The notes: generated from the sequence alone by a model not told the origin. A DNA stretch of 8,365 bases from Saprospiraceae bacterium (GCA_007128085.1 SKYC01000264.1:1-8365); one strand, 5' to 3'; shown: positions 1 through 6,864, numbered from the stretch's first letter. Numbers and translations: made by a program.

Positions 1-48
1 CAATTGAATTGCAGGTTAATTTTTTTGTCATGTACTTAGTAATCAGGG

Positions 49-519
49 CTAAACTACCTTTTTTGGTTTTGCAGTCATATACCAGTGCGGGATACCGTCT
101 TCCAAAAATTCATCACTCAATCTTTTGAATCCGAGGGATTCATAAAAATTCAGCAAGTAGGTCTGAGCCATTATTTTGATGGGGACTTCGGGGTATTTTT
201 CGCGACAAAAAGCCATGGATTTTTCCATAATTACGCGTCCCAGTCCACTGCCTCTAAACGGTTTCTTTACGATGACGCGGCCTATGGCTGTATACCCCTT
301 GTACTCGTAGTTGGGAGGCATGATCCGTGCATAGGATTCCAACTGACCAGCTGTTATCGAAAACAAATGCAGAGCACCCATGTCCAGATCGTCGACATCC
401 TGATAGGGGCAATTCTGCTCCACCACAAACACCTCTGCCCGCAGCTGCAGAATTTGGTATAGCTGTGTTTTGTTCAGCTCTTCAAAGGTACTTATTTGAA
501 TTTTTTTTTGGTCTTTCAT
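49..519 (-). CDS. elaA: GNAT family N-acetyltransferase, ElaA-like
   Basis: A 156-residue single-domain protein of the GCN5-related N-acetyltransferase fold, predicted to transfer an acetyl group from acetyl-CoA to an amine; the substrate of the ElaA branch is not established. The N-terminal stretch FVVEQNCPYQDVDDLD (31-46) is the ElaA-type signature. The acetyl-CoA pyrophosphate loop (motif A) is RGSGLGR (89-95), preceded by the beta strand IGRVIV (79-84). Motif B is YESLGFKR (126-133), and the family's C-terminal DGIPHWYM lies at 141-148. The length is normal for ElaA and the protein is cytoplasmic, with no signal peptide. The start is the ATG at 517-519. A perfect AAGGAG (523-528 on the complement) sits unusually close, only 3 nt upstream. 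The gene begins 21 nt after the stop of the large secreted-protein gene on the same strand, so the two are probably co-transcribed, although no functional link is obvious. Family assignment is firm; substrate is unknown. Confidence 0.93.
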   Translation of the reverse strand: MKDQKKIQISTFEELNKTQLYQILQLRAEVFVVEQNCPYQDVDDLDMGALHLFSITAGQLESYARIMPPNYEYKGYTAIGRVIVKKPFRGSGLGRVIMEKSMAFCREKYPEVPIKIMAQTYLLNFYESLGFKRLSDEFLEDGIPHWYMTAKPKKVV

Positions 520-540
520 AGGCTCCTTGTGCTCTCCGTA

Positions 541-3150
541 TTACAGTCTTTCTGCCAGTACAGCAGTAAGTCTTTCATTTCGCCTGTCCCCCGAAATGTG
601 GTGCAACTCAATTAAAATCACATAAATGCCTACGGTCTGTTTTTCGCCGCTGTCGTTTTCTCCCGACCACTGCAAAAAACCCTCCGTACCCAGGCTTTTG
701 TTCTGCACCAGTCTACGCACCAGATTGCCGTTCATATCAAAAATGCGGATGTTGGCCACGTAACCGGGTTCGTCAATCCGGTATTCTATCTGTAAAAAAT
801 CTTCAAACCCATCCCCATCGGGACTAAATGTCCGGCTGTTCAAAAAGAAAAAATCCTCGGGTTCCTCCACAGTCACTTCCCTCCGCTGGCTGTTCTCCGC
901 TGTCGGAGTGGCACCCCCCACCAAAGTGGCGGCCGAATACCAGGCTGCTGAAAATGAAGGTTCCAAAAATGGATCCGTCCGTTCCAGAGAAATTCCTCTC
1001 GTGTTTCTCAGCAGGGGATCGTGAAGGTCGCCCGAATACTGAATGCTGTCCAGATACACCAGTTCCTCCGGATGGAATGCACTCACCACTACCGAACCGC
1101 TGTTGACATCCAGCGCCATGAGATCCAGGGACTGTAGCCCCGCCGGATCTTCTACCGTATACGCCTGTTGCAGTAAGTGGGTCTCCCTGCCCACTGTCAA
1201 GAGCGTTCCCGGGGGAATTAAACGGTCAACTTCCGATCTCAAAGTCGATTCAGCTCCGCTCGACCTCCGGTGATAAATCAGGAGATCAGACAATCTGAAA
1301 AATCGCGATTCGTGCGTGTTTTTAAATTCGATAAAATCGCGTATCCCCACCGGAGGATGATACAGCAGTTCGTTGATGACCACCTCTCCACGATTCGGAA
1401 ATCCGGGTATTTTAAATTCGTACTCCTGAAGGAGGGGATTGATCTCTCCCGCGCAGGAGGCCAGTCCATCGATACTCACGTTATAGGTCTGCCCCTCATC
1501 AAGCTCCTCAGCAAAGTCCAGGTAGAGGGCGGTGGGATTGAAGGGATCGAATTGGAGATCAAAATCCAGGGTTCCAGGAACAACTTCGATATCGGGAGAT
1601 TGCAGGGGAATGCGCCTGTCGAGTTCTCCATTAAAATGCAGGCCCAAATGGCCTTCATCGGAATAACTCCCGAAATTCAATTCCGGAAGGGGCGGTTTGA
1701 ACTGCCCATCCAATACACTGTTGGCCTGCCCCGGACTTCCGCCGGATGACCTTTCACTCAAGGCCCAGTTGATCCTGGTTTGACAATTTATTTCCGGATT
1801 GATCAGCTCAAGTGAATACCCTCCTTCTGCCTTCAGGGGATCGTCAAACCAATCCGGTCGATAAGAGACGGCAAACAGCAATTCTCCCATGGCCGACCTC
1901 AGCTCTATGTCGTCATTGTTGTTGTTAATCACGGGGAAATTGCTGAGCCCCAGCACCGGTCCATAGTTTTCCAACTGCCCGGCATCCCCGGATTCGGAAA
2001 GCAATAAGTACTCTCCCGGTTCCAGGACATAAGAAGGCAGGGTTACAGACCTGCTCCTGTCCGAAAAAGTGGTTCCCTCCAATTCCAGAAACTTATCGGA
2101 ACTGTTGTACAATTCGATGTATTTGATATTGGGAATAAGGGTGGTCGAGGAGGGCAGCGGGTGAATTTCATTGATGACCAAGTCTCCGGAGAGTGGAAAT
2201 TCCGGCAGTACAAAGACAAATTCCTCTGCAACCTGCACCGCATTCCCATTGAGGTCACTGAGTCCCTCCACGGATAGTTCATAAGTCCTTCCATTCTCAA
2301 ATTCTCCTTCGAAAAACAATTCTACTTTATTGGCTTCCCCGGGATCGAAAAAAACATCTTCGGGCATTCCAACTCCCGCGATGCTGTAATTACTCAACTC
2401 CAGCGCGCTCTCCTCTTCCAGTAATTTGTCAAAAACCAATTCCAGCGCATTGGGAGCCAGTGGCCTGATGGCAATCAGTTCCGGGGCCGTGGTATCCGGT
2501 AGCACCTCCCCTATACTGAGATTGTCAAAATAAAACAATGTAGCCCGGGTGACCGTGTAAAAACAGTGTAAACCAAAATAACCGGAATCAAATGTCAATG
2601 GGTCGGTATCAACCGTTCTTCTGTCCGGGAAGAGAGAGGCTCCGTCGTAATCTGCATAAACCGCCCAATTGCCCTCTCCGTCGTACTTCACCCTTACCCT
2701 TGCCTCCGCGGGATCAAAGGCCACCGCAGCCGTTTCCATTGCGAGGAGGGTCGTTTCCACTCCCCCCGTCCTTTGAATCAGGTAAATGGGTACGTCATTG
2801 CCGTTTTCGCCGATTTCCAGAAAAAAGGCATCCGACTCACTGAGCAAACTGTCTTCCGCGATCAGATAAATCCTCAATCTGTTGGAGGCCGAAGGGTTGA
2901 ACTCCATTCTGAAATAGATATCCCACTGCGTTTGACCGTTTCTTTGAAAGGGAAAAAAAAGGGCCGCATTTCCCGCCTGGTCGTCGTTCAGCTGCAATTC
3001 TGATTGACTGTTGATAACAAATTTATCCAGATCTCCATTCCAATCGACCTCTCCACCGACCAGTTCAGCGCGGTCAAAGTCATCCGATATTTGAGCGTAT
3101 AGACCCGGAAAACTCAATAAAAGAATTAACACCAAGTACCACTTTTTCAT
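541..3150 (-). CDS. Secreted multidomain surface protein with two Ig-like/lamin-tail units and a FlgD-like C-terminus
   Basis: An 869-residue exported protein. The signal peptide is at 1-19 (MKK, a leucine-rich core, then LYA before Q20), with a type I cleavage site and no lipobox. Domains in order: a jelly-roll (concanavalin-like) region at about 22-215; an Ig-like Big_5/SbsD-type domain at 218-317, starting TTAPELIAIRP and carrying NGRTYELSVEGLSDLNGNAV; a lamin-tail domain at 320-480, starting GDLVINEIHP; a second Ig-like domain at 490-590; a second lamin-tail-like domain at about 598-755, starting GEVVINELLYHPP; and a FlgD-like Ig domain at 770-869 with the Asp-rich, probably calcium-binding TFSPDGDGFEDF. 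Proteins of this architecture in Bacteroidota are extracellular or surface-attached, and the terminal domain may serve type IX secretion or anchoring; that is inference. The reading frame stays open to an ATG at 3216, but I choose 3150: it places the signal peptide at the N-terminus, and a promoter -7 box lies at 3198-3205, downstream of the longer start. No enzyme motif was seen. Probable first gene of an operon with the downstream acetyltransferase. Confidence 0.9.
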   Translation of the reverse strand: MKKWYLVLILLLSFPGLYAQISDDFDRAELVGGEVDWNGDLDKFVINSQSELQLNDDQAGNAALFFPFQRNGQTQWDIYFRMEFNPSASNRLRIYLIAEDSLLSESDAFFLEIGENGNDVPIYLIQRTGGVETTLLAMETAAVAFDPAEARVRVKYDGEGNWAVYADYDGASLFPDRRTVDTDPLTFDSGYFGLHCFYTVTRATLFYFDNLSIGEVLPDTTAPELIAIRPLAPNALELVFDKLLEEESALELSNYSIAGVGMPEDVFFDPGEANKVELFFEGEFENGRTYELSVEGLSDLNGNAVQVAEEFVFVLPEFPLSGDLVINEIHPLPSSTTLIPNIKYIELYNSSDKFLELEGTTFSDRSRSVTLPSYVLEPGEYLLLSESGDAGQLENYGPVLGLSNFPVINNNNDDIELRSAMGELLFAVSYRPDWFDDPLKAEGGYSLELINPEINCQTRINWALSERSSGGSPGQANSVLDGQFKPPLPELNFGSYSDEGHLGLHFNGELDRRIPLQSPDIEVVPGTLDFDLQFDPFNPTALYLDFAEELDEGQTYNVSIDGLASCAGEINPLLQEYEFKIPGFPNRGEVVINELLYHPPVGIRDFIEFKNTHESRFFRLSDLLIYHRRSSGAESTLRSEVDRLIPPGTLLTVGRETHLLQQAYTVEDPAGLQSLDLMALDVNSGSVVVSAFHPEELVYLDSIQYSGDLHDPLLRNTRGISLERTDPFLEPSFSAAWYSAATLVGGATPTAENSQRREVTVEEPEDFFFLNSRTFSPDGDGFEDFLQIEYRIDEPGYVANIRIFDMNGNLVRRLVQNKSLGTEGFLQWSGENDSGEKQTVGIYVILIELHHISGDRRNERLTAVLAERL

Positions 3151-3197
3151 TCCACCTGAATATTTTTTTTGGATAACAAGATTAAGACATATTTTTT

Positions 3198-3230
3198 CAA
3201 AAATAAAACATTTCACCCGATTATGACAAA
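3198..3230 (-). promoter_or_regulatory. Promoter of the secreted-protein gene (Bacteroidota type)
   Basis: On the complement, TTTG (3227-3230) is followed after 21 nt by TATTTTTG (3198-3205). This fits the known Bacteroidota primary-sigma consensus, TTTG at -33 and TAnnTTTG at -7. Transcription would begin near 3192, giving a leader of about 40 nt to the ATG at 3150. It excludes the upstream ATG at 3216, which would lie between the two promoter boxes. Confidence 0.6.
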
Positions 3231-3249
3231 ATAATGCAGACGGCTAAGC

Positions 3250-3279
3250 TTGGATTTGTTAAAATTTAATGTAATTTTG
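3250..3279 (+). promoter_or_regulatory. Promoter of the coiled-coil protein gene (Bacteroidota type)
   Basis: TTG (3250-3252), a 19-nt spacer, then TAATTTTG (3272-3279) match the Bacteroidota -33/-7 consensus. The predicted transcript starts near 3286 and has a leader of about 100 nt before the ATG at 3385. It diverges from the promoter at 3198-3230; the two sets of boxes are about 20 nt apart. Confidence 0.58.
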
Positions 3280-3292
3280 AATCGTTAGTTCT

Positions 3293-3345
3293 ATGAAAAA
3301 AGAATAATGTACAGGGAACAGCGCCGGATATCTTTCCGGTATTGA
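3293..3345 (+). other. Two overlapping very short leader ORFs
   Basis: In the predicted leader, ATG at 3293 encodes MKKE and stops with TAA at 3305-3307. That stop overlaps, as TAATG, an ATG at 3307 that encodes MYREQRRISFRY and stops at 3345. Both ORFs lie downstream of the predicted transcription start. They may be chance; no conserved leader-peptide signature is recognisable. Confidence 0.15.
3324..3339 (+). promoter_or_regulatory. Small hairpin in the leader of the coiled-coil gene
   Basis: CCGGA (3324-3328) and TCCGG (3335-3339) form a 5-bp stem with loop TATCTT, plus one possible G-T wobble pair outside. It lies within the second leader ORF, about 45 nt before the start codon. No T-tract follows, so it is not an intrinsic terminator. 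A role in translation or mRNA stability is only conceivable. Confidence 0.25.
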
Positions 3346-3384
3346 CCGTTTTTAATTTGATAATTTAAAGAAAGTGACTGAGTT

Positions 3385-4704
3385 ATGAAGAAACGACTGG
3401 TATTGTGGGGAACGACCCCGGAAAGCGACAGAGTACTGGTAGCCATAGGTTTTGAGGAAGACGATAACACCATCAACACCTACATATTTTCCGAAAATGT
3501 AGCTACAGAAGAATTTGCCAATCAAATGATGAATCTGTGGAGGGAGGGAAATGAAGTGCCGTTTCCCGACGCCCAACAACAATTGGAATTCAATATTATA
3601 GAGGCGGATCGATTGATTCCTGAAGGGGTTACCACGGAAAGGGACGATCTCATTGACAAAGCCAAGGCGGAGTGGACTTTTTTGTACATGTCCAATAAAC
3701 TGGCCGCCGTTTACGCAACAGAACTGGAAGACCTCAGTGAAAAAATAGAAAATGCGAGGCGTTACGAACAGAGTCAATGGGATGAATTGCGGAACTACTG
3801 GAACAAGGTCCAGCAGCAGTTTCAGGAAAAAAACCTCGTGCTGCCGCACTATAAAAGACTCAAAAAATCAGTCAACAATTTGTTCGACCAACTCAAAGCC
3901 ATGCGCAAAGAGATGGACGATCTTCTGAGAAAAGACTCCGGTGTAAAACGGGATGAGTTTTTCAGCAAACTGGCCGAAATAGAGAAAAAAGTAGAAGAGG
4001 GCATGGGGCTCAAACCCCTTTTTGAGGATCTGAAACTCATTCAGAGGGATTTTCAAAAAGCCAAAATGGTCAGAGACCACAAAAACAAGGTGTGGAAAAA
4101 ACTGGACGGCCTCTTTAAGGATATAAAAAAGAAAAAATTTGGCGATTCTGCCGTTAAATCCGGTGGGAGCAAATTGCAGCGCAGGTACGACGGTTTGCTC
4201 AATGCCATGAAAAAGATGGAAAACTCCATCAATCGCGACAAAAAGGACCTCAGCTTTCAGGACAAGCGCATAGAGTCTTCTACTGCCGGGCAATTGGAAG
4301 CCCAAATCCGTAAAGCCAAGATCAAGATGATCGAAGAGCGCATGCGATCCAAATTGGTGAAACTGGAGGAGATGCAGAAATTGAAAGATCAGCTGGAGTC
4401 CCGATTGGAAGAAGAGAAAGAAAAGGAGGCCAAAAGAGCAGCGGAAGCCGAGGTGGCCCGGAAAAAAGAGGAAGCCAAAAAGAAGATAGAGGAAGAGATG
4501 AAGGCGGCGGAGGCCGATCGAAAAGAGGAGGAAGACAAACTTAAAAAAGCGGCCGAAAAACTGGGTGCTTCCAAACCGGAATCCAAGAAAAAGAGCGAAG
4601 AGGGTACCTCCTCATCCGGCGGAACAGCCTCTGCGGAAACCGTGGCCAGTATTGCCGCCGTTTCTGAAATTATCGGAAAAAGCAGCACAGAGGAGGAAGA
4701 GTAA
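3385..4704 (+). CDS. Cytoplasmic coiled-coil protein of unknown function with DUF349-like helical segments
   Basis: A 439-residue soluble protein with no signal peptide or membrane segment; function not recognised. Residues 1-100 form a mixed alpha/beta-looking domain beginning MKKRLVLWGTTPESDRVLVA, which I cannot assign. Residues 115-180 and 185-255 are charged helices with a Trp/aromatic-spaced pattern (QWDELRNYWNKVQQQF; NKVWKKLDGLFKDI) that loosely resembles DUF349 repeats, an uncertain comparison. Residues about 300-395 are a long Lys/Glu/Ala-rich coiled coil. The tail (405-439) is Ser/Gly/Ala-rich and ends in TEEEE, probably disordered. The coil is encoded by a strongly purine-rich plus strand (about 4360-4600). 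The start is secure, because an in-frame TGA lies one codon upstream (3379-3381). The upstream sequence is purine-rich without a clear Shine-Dalgarno. It has its own promoter, and the antiporter gene follows 81 nt later on the same strand. A scaffold or RNA/nucleoid-associated role would suit the composition, but the sequence does not show one. Confidence 0.85.
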   Translation: MKKRLVLWGTTPESDRVLVAIGFEEDDNTINTYIFSENVATEEFANQMMNLWREGNEVPFPDAQQQLEFNIIEADRLIPEGVTTERDDLIDKAKAEWTFLYMSNKLAAVYATELEDLSEKIENARRYEQSQWDELRNYWNKVQQQFQEKNLVLPHYKRLKKSVNNLFDQLKAMRKEMDDLLRKDSGVKRDEFFSKLAEIEKKVEEGMGLKPLFEDLKLIQRDFQKAKMVRDHKNKVWKKLDGLFKDIKKKKFGDSAVKSGGSKLQRRYDGLLNAMKKMENSINRDKKDLSFQDKRIESSTAGQLEAQIRKAKIKMIEERMRSKLVKLEEMQKLKDQLESRLEEEKEKEAKRAAEAEVARKKEEAKKKIEEEMKAAEADRKEEEDKLKKAAEKLGASKPESKKKSEEGTSSSGGTASAETVASIAAVSEIIGKSSTEEEE

Positions 4705-4742
4705 AATAGCTGCAATTTGTTAAATTTTTGTTGCCTGTGTGC

Positions 4743-4766
4743 ATATTCCGGGAGGGAATATCTCCC
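4743..4766 (+). repeat. Interleaved inverted repeats upstream of the antiporter gene
   Basis: ATATTCC (4743-4749) is the perfect reverse complement of GGAATAT (4755-4761), around a 5-nt centre GGGAG. That centre is itself the reverse complement of CTCCC (4762-4766). The four segments abut as A-B-A'-B'. As DNA, the 19-bp palindrome occupies the place where the missing -33 box should be. As RNA, it would give either mutually exclusive hairpins or an H-type pseudoknot. No T-tract follows, so a simple terminator for the upstream gene is unlikely. Confidence 0.5.
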
Positions 4767-4772
4767 TTAATC

Positions 4773-4780
4773 TATATTTG
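4773..4780 (+). promoter_or_regulatory. -7 promoter element of the antiporter gene
   Basis: TATATTTG matches the Bacteroidota -7 consensus TAnnTTTG exactly and ends 5 nt before the ATG at 4786. No TTG stands 19-21 nt upstream. If used, the transcript would be leaderless or nearly so. An AT-rich region yields such octamers by chance, so confidence is moderate. Confidence 0.45.
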
Positions 4781-4785
4781 CCCTC

Positions 4786-6864
4786 ATGATAGGATGGTCC
4801 ATACACTTTCAGATTCCACTCGAAGACCCCGTTTTGGTTTTTGCATTGGTGCTCTTCATTATTTTGTTTTCCCCCATTGTACTGAGCCGGTTCAAAATCC
4901 CGTCCATCATCGGACTGATCATTGCCGGGGTCATTATCGGGCCCAAAGGACTGGCCGTTATTGCCTCCGATGAAGCTTTCAAGCTCTTTGGAAGTGTGGG
5001 TCTTTTGTACATCATGTTTATGGCCGGACTGGAAATCGATATGAACGATTTTCAAAAAAACAAATGGCGGTCTCTTTACTTCGGGATGAATACGTTTATC
5101 ATTCCCATGGTTTTGGGGTCTTTTATTGGCTATTATGTCATTGGATTGGACTGGTTGCCCGCCATCTTGCTCGCGAGTATGTTCGCCTCACATACCCTAT
5201 TGGCCTACCCCGCTATCAGTAAAATGGGACTGGTCAAATTGCCCGTGGTCAATGTCTCGGTTGGAGGCACCATGATCACCGATACGCTGGCTCTATTGGT
5301 TCTCGCCGTAGTGGCGGGAATGACACGAGGCGAAGTGGGGCAGGCCTTTTGGCTCACCCTCGGCATTTCCTCGCTCATCTTTGCCATAGTGGTCATGATC
5401 GGCTTCCCCATACTGGCGCGCTGGTTTTTCAGAAAGTACGAGGACAGTGTTTCACAGTACATTTTTATACTGGCTCTGGTCTATCTGGCTGCATTCCTGG
5501 CAGAAATTGCAGGACTGGAAGCCATCATCGGCGCATTTTTTGCCGGTCTGGCACTCAACCGACTGGTTCCTCATACTTCGCCCATGATGAACAGAATTGA
5601 ATTCATCGGAAATGCATTGTTCATTCCCTTTTTCCTCATTTCGGTGGGTATGCTGGTAGATGTCAGGGTCTTGTTTGAGGGCTTCGAAGCCATTTTTATA
5701 GCGATCGTCATGACCATTGTTGCCCTCGGCGCCAAATGGTTGGCCGCCTGGCTGACCCAGCAGTCTTTCCGCTGGTCGGCAGACGAGAGAAATCTCATGT
5801 TTGGATTGAGTTCTACACAGGCCGCAGCCACACTGGCCGTGGTTTTTGTGGGTCTGAACCTCGGACTGTTCAACGAAGCCATCCTCAACGGAACAGTGGT
5901 AATGATCCTGGTGACCTGCCTCGTAGGTTCCTATTACGCAGAAAAAGCCGGTGTGGAAATTGCCAAAACCGAAAGTGAAAAACTGCCCGAAGTCGATGAT
6001 ATCGATCAGAGATTGCTGGTATCCCTCCATCGCGACGAGCGGATCAAATCACTGGCAGACCTGAGTGCGATGATCAAAAATCCCAAATCCAAAGAAGCTT
6101 TCTACGCCCTTTACATCGCTCAGGAAGGCGAACAATCCAGAGAACTGCTCGCAGCGGGTGAAAAAGTCCTCGAAAAAGCGGAAAAGTATATGGGAGACTA
6201 CAATCTGCCCATAGAACTCGAAACCCGGGTGGATAAAAACATCGCCTCCGGAATCAGCAGGGCTTCCAAAGACATTCACAGTACGGAAATTGTCATGGGA
6301 TGGTCGGGAAATAAAGATACGGATTTGGCCCAGTTCAGCCAAACCCTCGATGAGCTCATTCAGATCAGTCCCTCCACCCTCTTTATTTATAAAACCACCC
6401 ACCCGCTCAATACCCTCCAGCGAATAGTGGTGGCTGTTCCCCGGAATGCTGAAAAAGACAAGGGCTTCGCCCAATGGGTATCCAGGGTCGTGAATTTGGC
6501 CAAAGCCACCGGCAATGACCTTCTTTTTTTCTGTACCGAATCTACAGAGACTGAATTGGAAGCACTCATCGGCAAAAAAATCAGTCAAAAGAACAAGAGC
6601 TACAAACACTGGACTGGGTATGAAGACTTGATTACGCTGTCGAGAGAAATTCGGGAAAACGACCTGATCTTCGTGGTTACCGCCCGCAGTCATTCACCCG
6701 CCTACTCCAATGCATTGGTGAGTGTGCCCGGTTTGTTGTGTAGAAATTTTAAAGACAGCGACCTCGTTTTTGTGGTGCCTGAAACCCATCCGGCCGAGGA
6801 GGAGGAAGGTGAAGGTAAGGATCCCTTTCTCTCGAATGAAGATTGGACATTGGGCTACAATTGA
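4786..6864 (+). CDS. Kef-like CPA2 cation:proton antiporter with long cytosolic tail
   Basis: A 692-residue inner-membrane protein expected to exchange Na+ or K+ for protons. Residues about 15-385 are the Na_H_Exchanger domain with some 12-13 membrane helices. Visible motifs are IPSIIGLIIAGVIIGPKGL (38-56), GLLYIMFMAGLEIDM (72-86), the core MITDTLAL (163-170) with T165-D166 at the ion-binding position, ISVGMLVD (285-292), K317 in ALGAKWLAAWL, and a C-terminal FGLSSTQAAAT segment. Family knowledge makes the core Asp and the later Lys the transport residues. The soluble tail (about 405-690) appears to hold two Rossmann/UspA-like segments, the second beginning RIVVAVPRNAEKDKG at 546. It ends in an acidic linker and contains no obvious TrkA-N NAD-binding domain. 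The start is the only plausible one, since an in-frame TAA lies at 4768-4770. The gene is codirectional with the coiled-coil gene but probably has its own promoter. Ion specificity cannot be read from sequence. Confidence 0.92.
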   Translation: MIGWSIHFQIPLEDPVLVFALVLFIILFSPIVLSRFKIPSIIGLIIAGVIIGPKGLAVIASDEAFKLFGSVGLLYIMFMAGLEIDMNDFQKNKWRSLYFGMNTFIIPMVLGSFIGYYVIGLDWLPAILLASMFASHTLLAYPAISKMGLVKLPVVNVSVGGTMITDTLALLVLAVVAGMTRGEVGQAFWLTLGISSLIFAIVVMIGFPILARWFFRKYEDSVSQYIFILALVYLAAFLAEIAGLEAIIGAFFAGLALNRLVPHTSPMMNRIEFIGNALFIPFFLISVGMLVDVRVLFEGFEAIFIAIVMTIVALGAKWLAAWLTQQSFRWSADERNLMFGLSSTQAAATLAVVFVGLNLGLFNEAILNGTVVMILVTCLVGSYYAEKAGVEIAKTESEKLPEVDDIDQRLLVSLHRDERIKSLADLSAMIKNPKSKEAFYALYIAQEGEQSRELLAAGEKVLEKAEKYMGDYNLPIELETRVDKNIASGISRASKDIHSTEIVMGWSGNKDTDLAQFSQTLDELIQISPSTLFIYKTTHPLNTLQRIVVAVPRNAEKDKGFAQWVSRVVNLAKATGNDLLFFCTESTETELEALIGKKISQKNKSYKHWTGYEDLITLSREIRENDLIFVVTARSHSPAYSNALVSVPGLLCRNFKDSDLVFVVPETHPAEEEEGEGKDPFLSNEDWTLGYN

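Noticed and set aside
1..31. A possible start of another minus-strand gene (ATG at 29-31, reading MTKKLTCNSI to the window edge), 17 nt after the acetyltransferase stop.
   Set aside because: Only ten codons are visible and none is diagnostic; spacing alone cannot support a gene.
1270..1749. A 159-codon plus-strand ORF opposite the secreted-protein gene, without internal stops.
   Set aside because: It lies wholly antisense to a gene with clear domains, and its translation shows no domain or signal.
3151..3216. N-terminal extension of the secreted protein to the ATG at 3216.
   Set aside because: It would bury the signal peptide behind 22 residues and place the start codon upstream of the -7 promoter box.
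3352..3849. A 165-codon minus-strand ORF opposite the coiled-coil gene.
   Set aside because: It is antisense to the real gene; its Phe-rich composition is the complement of Glu/Lys codons.
4360..4600. The purine-rich, repetitive-looking stretch within the coiled-coil gene as a possible DNA repeat.
   Set aside because: It is explained by Lys/Glu codons of a coiled coil; no tandem nucleotide unit recurs exactly.
3254..4726. The shared string ATTTGTTAAA upstream of both the coiled-coil and antiporter genes.
   Set aside because: Ten AT-rich bases in two AT-rich intergenic regions are expected by chance, and the distances to the -7 boxes differ.
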